NCBI GenBank assembly: GCA_039714315.1
Contig: JBDLJM010000014.1
Span: forward strand, 1 to 36,867
DNA from: Bacteroidota bacterium
Lineage (GTDB): Bacteria; Bacteroidota; Bacteroidia; Flavobacteriales; JADGDT01
Length of the DNA: 36,867 nt
Direction: 5' to 3'
Shown: piece after piece, positions 1-8,938 of the stretch
Layout of the letters: each line of letters opens with the position of its first letter
Position numbering within the stretch: the stretch's first letter is position 1
Notes under the pieces: model-generated
The model's database searches: none
What the model was told of the DNA's origin: nothing
The model's input: the letters and a program-made list of their open reading frames with translations, nothing else
Program-made: the position numbers and the translations under genes

Positions 1-31
1 ATCGCTCTTAGCTTTACTAAGAGCGATTTTT
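1..31 (+). terminator. Rho-independent terminator of an upstream gene
   Basis: A perfect 11-base-pair stem (1-11 with 17-27) with a 5-base loop is followed by five T. It must end a gene lying left of the window on the plus strand. It separates that gene from the outer-membrane protein starting at 80. Confidence 0.85.
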
Positions 32-79
32 CATTCTAAAAGTCGTAAATTTATATTGTAAAATATCACAAGGACTTAA

Positions 80-2743
80 ATGTTTAGATCTTCTTTTTTT
101 AAAACTTTATGTCTTTTGTTTTTACTTTCGTCCCACAGTTATTCTCAAATAATAGAAGGCAAAGTGGTTAATAGTGAAAACAATCCTCTTGAACATGCAT
201 CCATCTCAGTAATCAACACAAAAGACTCTACCCTAATAAGCTACGTCAGCACCGACAAATCAGGCAAGTATACTTTTACTGAAATTCCTTATGGCGAGTA
301 TATATTTCACATCCATTTAGTAGGATATAAAACCTATCAAAAAAACATTGAAATAAAAACTGAAACAACAACTCTGGAAGTTGTCGTTCTCGAAAACAGT
401 AATAAATTGGATGAAGTGATTGTCACTTTGGTCACTCCAATTTCCATAAAAAAAGATACTGTAACATATAATACCCGGGCTTTTAAAGTCAGAATTGATG
501 ACTCTGTAGAGGATCTTCTGAAAAAATTACCGGGCATCGAAGTAGATGCTTCCGGTAAGATTACTGCACAGGGTGAGGAAGTAACCAAAATTTACGTCGA
601 CGGGAAGGTGTTTTTTAGCGGAGACCCTGCCATAGCCTCTAAAAACCTTTCGGCTGATGCTGTAAAACGGGTAGATGTTATTGATGAAAAGAGTGAAAAA
701 GCAAGAGTTACAGGAATAAACGACTCCGAACAAAAAAAAGTTATCAACCTGGAATTGAAGGATGATAAAAAAGTAAATGATTTTGGTAAATTTCAGGGTG
801 GATACGGCACAGATGACAGGCATTTAAGCAGTTTGAACTATAATCGCTTTACACCAAAATTGCAGGCATCTATTATAGGTAAGTATAACAATGTTAACAG
901 CTCCGGTTCTGACATTTCAGAATTAATCAATTTTAATACTACAGGCAGAATAGGCTCTGCAAGTTCTCCCGGCTTTATAACTACCGCTATTGCAGGCTTC
1001 AATATGGGCTATGAACTAAAAAAAGCTCAGAATATAAACAGTGATTATTTTTACAATCACAACAACGCATCATCCGGTGACATACTTAGCAAAAGAACTG
1101 AGTATATAGAAGATTTAGAATTCCTGTCAGAAAGCAAAAGCAGTAGTGATAATATATCTAATAATCACAACTTAAATTTTAACTACAGGGACCAGTCAAA
1201 TAAATTGAGTTCATTTTTCATTGATGGTAGCATAAATTATAGGAGTAATGACGGGAATAATATAAATACTTTAGAGAGGTATAACGGACAAAATGAACTG
1301 GATCTTCAAAGTAATAGTAATACTGAAAGTGAAAGTAGAAACAACTCAGGTAATATTTCGATTAACTACACCAAAAGGTTTAATGAAGAAAGTAAAAGAA
1401 ATTTTTCAGTTTCAGGAAGATTTAATGCTTCAAACAGCAATAATATCAGTAACAATAATCAGTTAAACAGATTCAGTATTGCCGATCCTGATAACACATA
1501 TGAAACTACGGAGGAAGTAAAGAGGAGTCAAGAGCTTAATGATTTATATGCAGGTTTGAATTTAACTTATGTTGAACCTATAGCCGGGAGTCATTTTCTT
1601 GAAATCAGAACAAATACCAAATATGCATCTGTAAATGATGATGTCAATCAATCGAAATATGAAAACAATGAAATTAAAGAACCTTTAATATACACCCAGT
1701 TCTATAAAAATACAGGTCTAAGCGGAGGAGTATTCTATAAATATGATAAAGAAAAAATATTTTTTTCTGCAGGATCTACTATTGCCAGTCAAACGCAAAT
1801 ATTTGGCCTGAAAAATGAGGAAGAACATGAAAACAATTACACAAATATTAACCCTGAAATAAATCTTAAATATCGACCAAAAAAAGGCAGGTATTTAATG
1901 TTACGTTTTCAAAAATCAGTTAAACTTCCACGTTTATCACAACTTTCTCAGGTGATAAATAATTTCAACTCATTATATATAAGAAAAGGAAACCCTGACT
2001 TAACTCCTGAAGATAACTATTCAGCTTCTGTAACCTTTATCAATCATAATTTTTCAAAAGGTCTTAACTTCTTTTCTCGTTTGAGCTACCGATATACCGA
2101 CAACAGTATTGTTAATTCAGAATTTACAAATGAATTAGGTGTACGAACATCTACCTATGAAAATTCGGGAAACAGAAACAGAGTCAATGCAGGTATTAGG
2201 TTAAGTAAAAGAGTAAAATCATTAGGGGTAAGATATAATATTTCCTTAAATGGAAGTTATGGCGACTATATATCCATCATCAACAATAAAGATAATGAAA
2301 CGCAATCGAAAAATGCTATTTTAAGTCTTTCACTCGAAAATAACAAGAAGGAAAATATTGATGCGATGATAGGCGTATCTTTAAATAAGAATTATACAAC
2401 CTTCTCTTCCGGGAATAATGCCGATCGGGAATATTTGCAACAATCCTATTATGCAAAAGCAGACTGGAATGTCACAGAGAGATTTAATGTTAACAGTCAG
2501 TTTAAATATGATATTTATACTGACAGTAACTTCGGAACAAATCAGTCTGTACCTATTTGGAATGCATCAATTTCTTACTCATTCTTAAAATCGAAAAGGT
2601 TGAATATAATGATAACAGCTATTGACATATTAAATAAAAACATAGGTATAATAAGAAGCAGCTCGGACAACTATTTTGAAGAAACTTATCAGGATGTTTT
2701 AGCTAACTATTACTTATTGAGCGTTACCTATGCTATAAAATAG
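80..2743 (+). CDS. Outer-membrane beta-barrel protein with carboxypeptidase-regulatory-like domain (TonB-receptor-like)
   Basis: The 887-residue protein starts with a signal peptide of about 23 residues ending SYSQ. Residues about 24-105 form a carboxypeptidase-regulatory-like beta-sandwich (IIEGKVVNSENNPLEHA, later GEYIFHIHLVGYKTY). A plug-like segment follows at about 140-225 (LLKKLPGIEVDASGKI, IYVDGKVFFSGDP). The remainder is a long Asn/Ser-rich barrel of alternating strands ending in an aromatic-type terminal strand (LLSVTYAIK). This matches the Bacteroidetes outer-membrane beta-barrel family that resembles TonB-dependent receptors. I see no SusD partner nearby, so the substrate cannot be predicted. 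It appears monocistronic, with a terminator before it and about 130 bases to the next gene. Family is confident; transport role is inferred. Confidence 0.85.
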   Translation: MFRSSFFKTLCLLFLLSSHSYSQIIEGKVVNSENNPLEHASISVINTKDSTLISYVSTDKSGKYTFTEIPYGEYIFHIHLVGYKTYQKNIEIKTETTTLEVVVLENSNKLDEVIVTLVTPISIKKDTVTYNTRAFKVRIDDSVEDLLKKLPGIEVDASGKITAQGEEVTKIYVDGKVFFSGDPAIASKNLSADAVKRVDVIDEKSEKARVTGINDSEQKKVINLELKDDKKVNDFGKFQGGYGTDDRHLSSLNYNRFTPKLQASIIGKYNNVNSSGSDISELINFNTTGRIGSASSPGFITTAIAGFNMGYELKKAQNINSDYFYNHNNASSGDILSKRTEYIEDLEFLSESKSSSDNISNNHNLNFNYRDQSNKLSSFFIDGSINYRSNDGNNINTLERYNGQNELDLQSNSNTESESRNNSGNISINYTKRFNEESKRNFSVSGRFNASNSNNISNNNQLNRFSIADPDNTYETTEEVKRSQELNDLYAGLNLTYVEPIAGSHFLEIRTNTKYASVNDDVNQSKYENNEIKEPLIYTQFYKNTGLSGGVFYKYDKEKIFFSAGSTIASQTQIFGLKNEEEHENNYTNINPEINLKYRPKKGRYLMLRFQKSVKLPRLSQLSQVINNFNSLYIRKGNPDLTPEDNYSASVTFINHNFSKGLNFFSRLSYRYTDNSIVNSEFTNELGVRTSTYENSGNRNRVNAGIRLSKRVKSLGVRYNISLNGSYGDYISIINNKDNETQSKNAILSLSLENNKKENIDAMIGVSLNKNYTTFSSGNNADREYLQQSYYAKADWNVTERFNVNSQFKYDIYTDSNFGTNQSVPIWNASISYSFLKSKRLNIMITAIDILNKNIGIIRSSSDNYFEETYQDVLANYYLLSVTYAIK

Positions 2744-2806
2744 GCACTTCATTTAAATAAAAATTGATTGTATTTTTTAATTTCGATTTACACTCCGTGT
2801 ATTTAG

Positions 2807-2837
2807 TTGATTTCTAATGTTTTATTTCATATCTTTA
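2807..2837 (+). promoter_or_regulatory. Probable Bacteroidetes-type promoter for the SPFH gene
   Basis: TTG at 2807-2809, a 20-base spacer and TATCTTTA at 2830-2837 match the Bacteroidetes TTG/TAnnTTTG promoter except for the last base. It lies 36 bases before the ATG at 2874. Confidence 0.5.
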
Positions 2838-2873
2838 TAATATTATTTTGATATCATATTAAATTTTAATAAA

Positions 2874-3725
2874 ATGAAAACAGAATTTACAGTAAAACCA
2901 AAAAGTGCATATTTAATGCTGGTTGTTGAACTTATTCTTTTAATTGCCACTCTATTCACATTTATATTTCTGAGAAATCCACTTGGTATAGTACTGGCAT
3001 TAACTTTCATTATCATACTCCCGGGATTTTTCTATGTTGATCCAAACAAATCCAGAGTATTAACATTGTTTGGTGAATACAAAGGATCTGTTACAGAAAA
3101 TGGTTTCTTTTGGGTAAATCCATTTTACACAAAGCAAAACATTTCATTGCGGGCACGAAACTTCGACAGTGAAAGAGTAAAGGTTAATGACAAAATCGGT
3201 AACCCCATCATGATCAGTGTAATTATGGTATGGCGCGTTAAAGAAACATATAAAGCAGCCTTTGAAGTAGACAACTACGAAAGTTTTGTTCATATACAAA
3301 GTGATGCTGCCGTTAGAAAAATGGCAGGTATGTATCCTTACGACAATTTCGATAACTCTAATGAAATCACACTGCGCTCCGGGATGAATGAAGTAAACCA
3401 TGCTTTGGAACTGGAATTGTCCAAACGATTAGAAATTGCCGGAATCGAAGTATTGGAAGCCAGGATTGGCTATCTGGCATATGCACAGGAAATAGCAAGT
3501 GCTATGCTAAAACGTCAACAGGCATCTGCAATTATTGCGGCCAGAGCTAAAATCGTTGAAGGGGCAGTAAGCATGGTAGAAATGGCCTTAGAACAATTGA
3601 GTGATAAGAAAATTATAGAGCTGGACGAAGAAAGAAAAGCTTCGATGGTTACAAACCTGATGGTTGTATTAACTTCAGATAAAGATGTCAGCCCTATAGT
3701 CAACACAGGTACTCTAAATCATTAA
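2874..3725 (+). CDS. SPFH (band 7/stomatin-like) domain membrane protein
   Basis: The 283-residue protein has two closely spaced hydrophobic segments near the N-terminus (about 13-33 and 37-52). Next come a band-7 type beta-rich domain (about 55-180, including YVDPNKSRVLTLFGEYKGSV) and an Ala/Glu-rich helical region (about 185-255, QEIASAMLKRQQASAIIAAR) typical of SPFH oligomerisation. Such proteins form membrane-attached ring scaffolds linked to microdomains and protease control. It is followed after 75 bases by a tiny ribbon-helix-helix-like gene, an arrangement I recall from other Bacteroidetes. Molecular partner unknown; family assignment is strong. Confidence 0.88.
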   Translation: MKTEFTVKPKSAYLMLVVELILLIATLFTFIFLRNPLGIVLALTFIIILPGFFYVDPNKSRVLTLFGEYKGSVTENGFFWVNPFYTKQNISLRARNFDSERVKVNDKIGNPIMISVIMVWRVKETYKAAFEVDNYESFVHIQSDAAVRKMAGMYPYDNFDNSNEITLRSGMNEVNHALELELSKRLEIAGIEVLEARIGYLAYAQEIASAMLKRQQASAIIAARAKIVEGAVSMVEMALEQLSDKKIIELDEERKASMVTNLMVVLTSDKDVSPIVNTGTLNH

Positions 3726-3800
3726 TTGCTTTGATTTTCTTTCCCGTTTGTTTAATTAAAAAAAGTATATACACATATTTTGTTAACACTTTAACCTATT

Positions 3801-3965
3801 ATGACTAAAAAGAAAGCATTTGCGCTACGCTTGAATGAAGAAATGATGAAGTCCATCGAAAAATGGGCTTCTGATGAATTTCGCAGCACTAATGGTCAGA
3901 TAGAATGGATGCTTTCTGAACAACTAAAGAAAGCAGGAAGATATAAAAGGATCAAAAAACAATAG
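3801..3965 (+). CDS. Small Arc/ribbon-helix-helix-like DNA-binding protein
   Basis: A 54-residue reading frame, ATG to TAG. It starts MTKKKAFALRLNEEMMKSIE: a basic beta-strand-like segment (KKAFALRLNEE) leading into two helices (EEMMKSIEKWASDEF and TNGQIEWMLSEQLKKAG). This is the layout of Arc/MetJ-type ribbon-helix-helix regulators, where the strand contacts DNA and the protein dimerises. It ends in a basic tail. It sits 75 bases after the SPFH gene and before a hairpin terminator, so the two are probably co-transcribed. Its target is unknown; autoregulation of this operon is a guess. Confidence 0.75.
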   Translation: MTKKKAFALRLNEEMMKSIEKWASDEFRSTNGQIEWMLSEQLKKAGRYKRIKKQ

Positions 3966-4007
3966 AATAACTACATTATAATTAAGAACATAATACAATA
4001 GCCCAGG

Positions 4008-4045
4008 GTACAGGCTGCAGTCACTGCCTGTACTTTAATAATTTT
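4008..4045 (+). terminator. Terminator after the SPFH/ribbon-helix-helix pair
   Basis: GTACAGGC (4008-4015) pairs perfectly with GCCTGTAC (4026-4033) across a 10-base loop. A T/A-rich run follows, so the T-tract is imperfect. Confidence 0.65.
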
Positions 4046-4082
4046 ATGTAATTTAGCCCGATTTCTATTAACAGCTTACAAA

Positions 4083-5714
4083 ATGAACAATCTTAACTTC
4101 AACATTAATGAAGATCACAACAAAGTGTTGTTATCTGATGTAAACAAACGCCTTAGTAAGATCAAACTAGGAGGAGGTCAAAAAAAGATAGACAAAGAGC
4201 ACAGCAAAGGGAAGTTTACAGCAAGAGAACGTATAAATTATGTTTTAGACAAAGGCAGTGAACGGATAGATATTGCTGATTTTGCCGGATTTGAGATGTA
4301 CGAAGAATATGGAGGATGTCCTGCAGGTGGAGTTATTGTTGTGATTGGATATATAAGCGGTAAGCAGTGTATTGTTGTGGCAAACGATGCTACGGTTAAA
4401 GCCGGAGCATGGTTCCCGATTACTGCAAAAAAGAATTTGAGAGCACAGGAAATAGCAATGGAAAATAAACTCCCAATTATTTATCTCGTAGATAGTGCAG
4501 GAGTTTTTCTACCGATGCAGGACGAAATATTTCCCGACAAAGAACATTTTGGCCGCATTTTCAGAAACAATGCAAAAATGAGCTCCATGGGAATCACACA
4601 AATTTCTGCAGTAATGGGAAGTTGTGTGGCAGGAGGAGCATATCTTCCTATAATGAGTGATGAAGCACTGATAGTTAACAAAACAGGAACCATTTTCCTT
4701 GCCGGATCATACCTTGTAAAAGCAGCTATCGGAGAAGAAATTGACAACGAAACTCTCGGAGGGGCTACTACTCATAACGAAATTTCAGGTGTTGCAGATT
4801 ACAAGGCAAAAGATGATAAGGATGCCTTAAATACTATCAGAAATATAGTTGACAAGATTGGCGATTTTGATAAAGCAGGATTTAACAGAATAAAACCTCT
4901 TAAGCCGGCTAAAGAGGCGAAAGAAATATTCGGCATTTTACCAAAGGAAAGAAATCAGCCCTACGACACTCATGAGATAATAGAAAGACTTGTTGATGAT
5001 TCCAAATACGATGAATACAAGGCCGATTACGGAAAAACTCTTATCTGTGCTTATGCAAGAATTGATGGATGGTCAGTAGGAATAGTAGCTAACCAGCGAA
5101 AAATTGTTAAAAATGCCAAAGGCGAAATGCAGTTTGGCGGTGTTATATATTCCGACTCAGCAGACAAAGCAACACGATTTATAGCAAACTGTAATCAGAA
5201 AAAAATTCCATTAGTTTTCCTTCAGGATGTTACAGGATTTATGGTTGGATCGAAATCCGAGCACGGAGGAATAATAAAAGATGGAGCAAAAATGGTAAAT
5301 GCTGTTTCAAATTCTGTTGTTCCAAAATTAACCGTAATTATAGGTAATTCGTATGGAGCAGGGAATTATGCAATGTGTGGAAAAGCTTACGACCCGCGAT
5401 TAATAGTTGCATGGCCTTCAGCACAGCTCGCTGTGATGGGAGGTGTACAGGCTGCTAAAACCTTATTGCAAATAGAAAAGGCTTCCCTGAAAAAAGAAGG
5501 TGAAGAAATTTCAATGGAGAAAGAAACCATGCTTCTAAATAACATTACTGAAAAATACAACAAACAAACATCTCCATATTATTCAGCATCAAGAATTTGG
5601 ACAGACGCAATTATATCTCCGCTTGATACAAGAAAATGGATTAGTATGGGAATAGAAGCCGCAAACCACTCTCCTATCACTGAAAAATTCAACATGGGAG
5701 TTATACAAACCTGA
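4083..5714 (+). CDS. Acyl-CoA carboxylase carboxyltransferase (beta) subunit, methylcrotonyl-CoA-carboxylase-like
   Basis: The 543-residue protein has both halves of the crotonase-fold carboxyltransferase. The N-terminal half includes CIVVANDATVKAGAWFPIT, the acyl-CoA/oxyanion region GSCVAGGAYLPIMSDE and GTIFLAGSYLVKAA. The C-terminal half includes PLVFLQDVTGFMVGSKSE and GNSYGAGNYAMCGKAYDPR with AWPSAQLAVMGG. These resemble methylcrotonyl-CoA carboxylase beta more than propionyl-CoA carboxylase beta. The enzyme moves a carboxyl group from biotin to an acyl-CoA. No biotin carboxylase or biotin-carrier gene lies in this window, so the alpha partner must be elsewhere. Length is normal for the family. 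Exact substrate (methylcrotonyl, propionyl or geranyl type) is not settled. Confidence 0.88.
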   Translation: MNNLNFNINEDHNKVLLSDVNKRLSKIKLGGGQKKIDKEHSKGKFTARERINYVLDKGSERIDIADFAGFEMYEEYGGCPAGGVIVVIGYISGKQCIVVANDATVKAGAWFPITAKKNLRAQEIAMENKLPIIYLVDSAGVFLPMQDEIFPDKEHFGRIFRNNAKMSSMGITQISAVMGSCVAGGAYLPIMSDEALIVNKTGTIFLAGSYLVKAAIGEEIDNETLGGATTHNEISGVADYKAKDDKDALNTIRNIVDKIGDFDKAGFNRIKPLKPAKEAKEIFGILPKERNQPYDTHEIIERLVDDSKYDEYKADYGKTLICAYARIDGWSVGIVANQRKIVKNAKGEMQFGGVIYSDSADKATRFIANCNQKKIPLVFLQDVTGFMVGSKSEHGGIIKDGAKMVNAVSNSVVPKLTVIIGNSYGAGNYAMCGKAYDPRLIVAWPSAQLAVMGGVQAAKTLLQIEKASLKKEGEEISMEKETMLLNNITEKYNKQTSPYYSASRIWTDAIISPLDTRKWISMGIEAANHSPITEKFNMGVIQT

Positions 5715-5831
5715 TAAATTAATTCTGAGATAAAATCAACAGTAATATCAATAATTAAAATATTTACTGATCTAATACTACCTTCGATTAATATAATCAC
5801 CATGAATAGTTTTTAAACCTTATTTAAAACT

Positions 5832-5847
5832 ATCACTTATAAGTGAT
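5832..5847. promoter_or_regulatory. Perfect 16-base palindrome upstream of the propeller gene (possible operator)
   Basis: ATCACTTATAAGTGAT is a perfect inverted repeat 21 bases before the ATG at 5869. Just left of it, ATAGTTTT...AAAACTAT makes another hairpin. No T-run follows, so an operator or leader hairpin is more likely than a terminator. Confidence 0.35.
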
Positions 5848-5868
5848 CCAATAAATCAACATATTAGA

Positions 5869-6825
5869 ATGAAAAAAATTATAATAGTTTTATTTATTAC
5901 CATTATAGGAAGTATAATTTATTCAAAATTCAGCAAGTTAGATACGATTGTTGTTTCGGTAGAAAATACAAGCGAAATACCATCCGGCTCAGGAATTGTT
6001 TTTCATAACGATGAGTACTTTATAATCGGAGATGATTCTCCCTGGCTTTACAAATATGAGGATGAAACGATTGAGAAAAAAACACTTATTTCCTATAAGC
6101 ATAAAACTTCTCAAGGAAGAGTAGATAAGAAGAAAAAAGCGGATTTCGAAGATATTGATATTGTAAATTATAACAAAAAAGAATATCTGTTTGTAGTAAG
6201 TTCAGGTTCTAAAAAACTTTACAGGGATACAGTCTTTGTATTAAATGCAGTCAATCCTGAAATCATCTTATTCAAGAAAAACATCAGACCTCTTTATGAT
6301 AAAATGAAGAAAAAAGCAGGTTTGAAAAAGGTAAACATTGAAGGTTTTACATCTGATGAAAATCAAGTGTATTTTGCCCACAGAGGTAATCACGATAGAA
6401 ATGTAATTTTCAAAATTGATAAGAAGAAATTCTTTGACTTCATTCAGGACAAAAACAAAAAAACTCCCGATTTTAGAGTTCTTTCAATACAATTACCAAC
6501 AGATGAAGGAATGCAAGCAGGGTTCTCATCATTGCAATTCGTTAAAGAAATAAACTCTCTATTATTTACCGCATCATTAGAAGGTTCAAAAGATGCATAT
6601 AACGATGGAGAGATCAAAGGAAGTTACATTGGGATTTTACCCATCAATGAACCTCACAAAATCACCACTACTCCACTAATGAAAGATCGAAAGTTCGTTA
6701 TTACAAAGTTAGAAGGAATAACTGTTTATGAATTTGATGCTTCAAATAATGAAATTAAAGCAATTGCTGTAAGTGATAATGATGATGGAAAAACTGAAAT
6801 TTTCAATATAAAAATCAGGTATTAA
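5869..6825 (+). CDS. Secreted or membrane-anchored probable beta-propeller protein (DUF6929-like)
   Basis: The 318-residue protein starts with a signal/anchor segment (MKKIIIVLFITIIGSIIYS). The body has the pattern SGSGIVFHNDEYFIIGDDSP, then repeated strand motifs (LFVVSSGSKKLYRDTVF, VNIEGFTSDENQVYFAHRG, LEGITVYEFDASNNEIKA). These are typical of an SdiA-regulated/phytase-like beta-propeller with one blade per 45-60 residues. The GSGI...GDDSPWLY stretch reminds me of the family labelled DUF6929, but I could not check this. It has its own leader with palindromes and about 300 bases before the next gene. Function unknown. Confidence 0.65.
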   Translation: MKKIIIVLFITIIGSIIYSKFSKLDTIVVSVENTSEIPSGSGIVFHNDEYFIIGDDSPWLYKYEDETIEKKTLISYKHKTSQGRVDKKKKADFEDIDIVNYNKKEYLFVVSSGSKKLYRDTVFVLNAVNPEIILFKKNIRPLYDKMKKKAGLKKVNIEGFTSDENQVYFAHRGNHDRNVIFKIDKKKFFDFIQDKNKKTPDFRVLSIQLPTDEGMQAGFSSLQFVKEINSLLFTASLEGSKDAYNDGEIKGSYIGILPINEPHKITTTPLMKDRKFVITKLEGITVYEFDASNNEIKAIAVSDNDDGKTEIFNIKIRY

Positions 6826-7128
6826 TATTAGTTAGGTAATTAGAATTCATTACAAAAAATATTATTTCGGCACACCTGGCTTCATTCCATTAAGAATCTG
6901 TTATTTACAATCCGATTCACACTAAATATCATAGGAAATATCGGCTTAAATTCGTATATTATGTAATTAAATTTTGTTCTTATAAATAATTACCTAATTG
7001 TAATTTTTTTTACTGAGGAATCAGGAGATATATAACGTTTTTATAATAAACATTACTCCCTGTTTTTTGAGTATACATAATAAAAACGTTGGCTTTTTGA
7101 GTACCACTTCTAACCAAAAAAGTCAATC
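6826..7128. other. Intergenic region with one long inverted repeat
   Basis: I found no gene here. AACGTTTTTAT near 7034-7044 is an exact inverted repeat of ATAAAAACGTT near 7080-7090, with about 35 bases between. The pair lies 40-95 bases before the first tonB start and could form a leader hairpin or flank a binding site. No clean terminator for the preceding gene was seen. Confidence 0.4.
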
Positions 7129-7872
7129 ATGCAAATTAAGAAGAATCCCGAAGTAAGCCTCGAAAATTATAGAGCTATATTTTTCGAAATAGGTTTAATC
7201 ATCTCTCTATTTATCGTATACCTGGTACTTGAAAGCAAATCCGACAGACGAATTGACACTGATATGCTAACAACTCAAACAATTTTTGTCGATGAAATTG
7301 AAGTACCCGTTACAGAGAGAAAAACAGATCCGGCTCTGATAAAAAAACCTCCTCCTGCTCCAGTGACTCAAATCATTGTTGTGGCCGACAATACTATTAT
7401 AGAGCAAGAATTAGAAATAGAAACAACTGAGATAGACGAGGATACAGAAATTGAGTTCAAGACAAAAAAAGCTGGTCCAATAGCTCCTATAATGGAAGAA
7501 GAGGAAGAGGAAGAAGTTTACAATTTTCAAATTGTAGAGTCTCAGCCAATATATCCAGGATGCGAAGGCTACAGCAGTAAACAAAGCAGATACATGTGTT
7601 TCCAAAAACAAATAATGGCACACGTTAAAAAGAACTTTAAATATCCGGAAGTAGCTAAAGAAATGGGCATACAAGGTCGTGTAATAATAAAATTTGTTAT
7701 AGGTAAAGACGGTATTATTAAAGATGTTGGAGTATTACGCGGTATTGATAAAAGTTTAGATGAAGAAGCCCTTAGAATTGTAGAAGCACTACCAAAAATG
7801 ACACCTGCAACTCAACGTGGCAGGCCGGTTCCGGTTTCATTTATGTTACCTATTAATTTTCAACTTCAATAA
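7129..7872 (+). CDS. Energy transducer TonB (first of two tandem paralogues)
   Basis: The 247-residue protein has the Bacteroidetes TonB layout. There is a short cytoplasmic start (MQIKKNPEVSLENYR), one transmembrane helix at about 18-37, and a Pro-rich then Glu/Asp-rich periplasmic linker at about 60-135. The C-terminal TonB domain is at about 150-247 (NFKYPEVAKEMGIQGRVIIK, GIDKSLDEEALRIVEALPKM, FMLPINFQLQ). Before the domain is the pair of cysteines YPGC...MCF common in this clade. It couples the ExbBD proton motive force to outer-membrane receptors. No exbB/exbD lies in the window. A close paralogue follows 237 bases downstream. Confidence 0.92.
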   Translation: MQIKKNPEVSLENYRAIFFEIGLIISLFIVYLVLESKSDRRIDTDMLTTQTIFVDEIEVPVTERKTDPALIKKPPPAPVTQIIVVADNTIIEQELEIETTEIDEDTEIEFKTKKAGPIAPIMEEEEEEEVYNFQIVESQPIYPGCEGYSSKQSRYMCFQKQIMAHVKKNFKYPEVAKEMGIQGRVIIKFVIGKDGIIKDVGVLRGIDKSLDEEALRIVEALPKMTPATQRGRPVPVSFMLPINFQLQ

Positions 7873-7902
7873 CTTTGGTACGATTATTGGTCTGAAAGAA
7901 TT

Positions 7903-7914
7903 ACATCATGATGT
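7903..7914. promoter_or_regulatory. 12-base palindrome between the tonB paralogues
   Basis: ACATCATGATGT is perfectly palindromic and lies 30 bases after the first tonB stop. It may be a binding site or chance; nothing else recognisable lies in the 237-base gap. Confidence 0.15.
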
Positions 7915-8109
7915 TGTCCCTTAACTGAACTAATACCAATATAACCATGAAATGTACCTTAAATTTCTTAGGCTAATTTCATAATCACATTGATATAACA
8001 TTCAGAAGACTTTTGTTGACAATAATTCCCGAGCCTTACCCAGGTTCGACCGGCAGATTATTGTTTAATCTTTTATTAAGAATCCAAAACTCAATAAAGA
8101 ACAACACGT

Positions 8110-8820
8110 ATGAATGTAAAGAAAAATCCTAATGCTAATCTTGAAAACAAACGCGGTATTTTTTTCTTGATTGGTCTGGCAATTGCCCTTTCAGCTTCTT
8201 ATTTTGTATTAGAATACGAATCTCCGGTAAAGGAAATTAAATTTCAAACATCTGGTTTTTTTACCGAAATAATGGATGATTTACCTCCTGTAACTAAACC
8301 AAAAGAACCGAAAAAACCCAAACCTCTGCCTTTACCGGCAAAAATAGAAGTACTGGATAATATCTCTGATATTACTGACGATCCCATCTTCGACTCCAGT
8401 GAAGACGAAGCGGATGAACCTATAGATATATTTGAACCTATCGAAGTGGAAGAAGAAACAAAGCCATTTAAATTTTATGTTGTTGAAGATCTTCCTCTTT
8501 TCCCGGGCTGTGAGCATATCAAAGATAAAAAGCAACAGGAAAGTTCTTTTTGGAAAGAAATTTCTAAACACGTTAGAAAACATTTTAAATACCCCGAAAT
8601 AGCAAAAGAAATGGGTATTGAAGGCAAAGTATATGTTCAATTTATTATAAAGAAAGATGGAAGTGTTGATAATATAATCATAGCCAGAGGTGTAGATAAA
8701 TCTTTAGATAATGAATCGTTAAGAATTGTAAAAAAACTTCCCAAGCTAACTCCAGCAAAACAGCGGGGAAAACCTGTTAGCGTTTCATTTATACTCCCAA
8801 TAACATTTAAATTGAACTAA
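8110..8820 (+). CDS. Energy transducer TonB (second paralogue)
   Basis: The 236-residue protein repeats the layout of its neighbour: MNVKKNPNANLENKRGIFF, one transmembrane helix at about 17-35, a Lys/Pro then Asp/Glu linker, and a C-terminal TonB domain (KHFKYPEIAKEMGIEGKVYV, GVDKSLDNESLRIVKKLPKL, FILPITFKLN). The second cysteine seen in the first copy is missing here: FPGCEH is followed by a Lys/Gln/Ser stretch and FW instead of CF. Any disulphide in the first copy cannot form in this one. Linker lengths also differ, so the two may serve different receptors. It ends in a strong terminator. Confidence 0.92.
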   Translation: MNVKKNPNANLENKRGIFFLIGLAIALSASYFVLEYESPVKEIKFQTSGFFTEIMDDLPPVTKPKEPKKPKPLPLPAKIEVLDNISDITDDPIFDSSEDEADEPIDIFEPIEVEEETKPFKFYVVEDLPLFPGCEHIKDKKQQESSFWKEISKHVRKHFKYPEIAKEMGIEGKVYVQFIIKKDGSVDNIIIARGVDKSLDNESLRIVKKLPKLTPAKQRGKPVSVSFILPITFKLN

Positions 8821-8840
8821 AACACCTTATTACCATATAT

Positions 8841-8885
8841 AAATGATGCTTACCAACTCTACTTTGGTAAGCATCATTTTTTTTT
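8841..8885 (+). terminator. Strong terminator after the second tonB
   Basis: A perfect 15-base-pair stem (8841-8855 with 8865-8879) with a 9-base loop leads into T residues up to 8885. Confidence 0.93.
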
Positions 8886-8899
8886 ACAGCCAATTATAC

Positions 8900-8915
8900 A
8901 TCATAGATCTATGAT
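8900..8915. promoter_or_regulatory. Perfect 16-base palindrome upstream of a small gene
   Basis: ATCATAGATCTATGAT lies 23 bases before the ATG at 8939. It is not followed by a T-run and could be an operator overlapping the start region. Confidence 0.35.
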
Positions 8916-8938
8916 TTGTTATTAGCCAAATATTTTAT

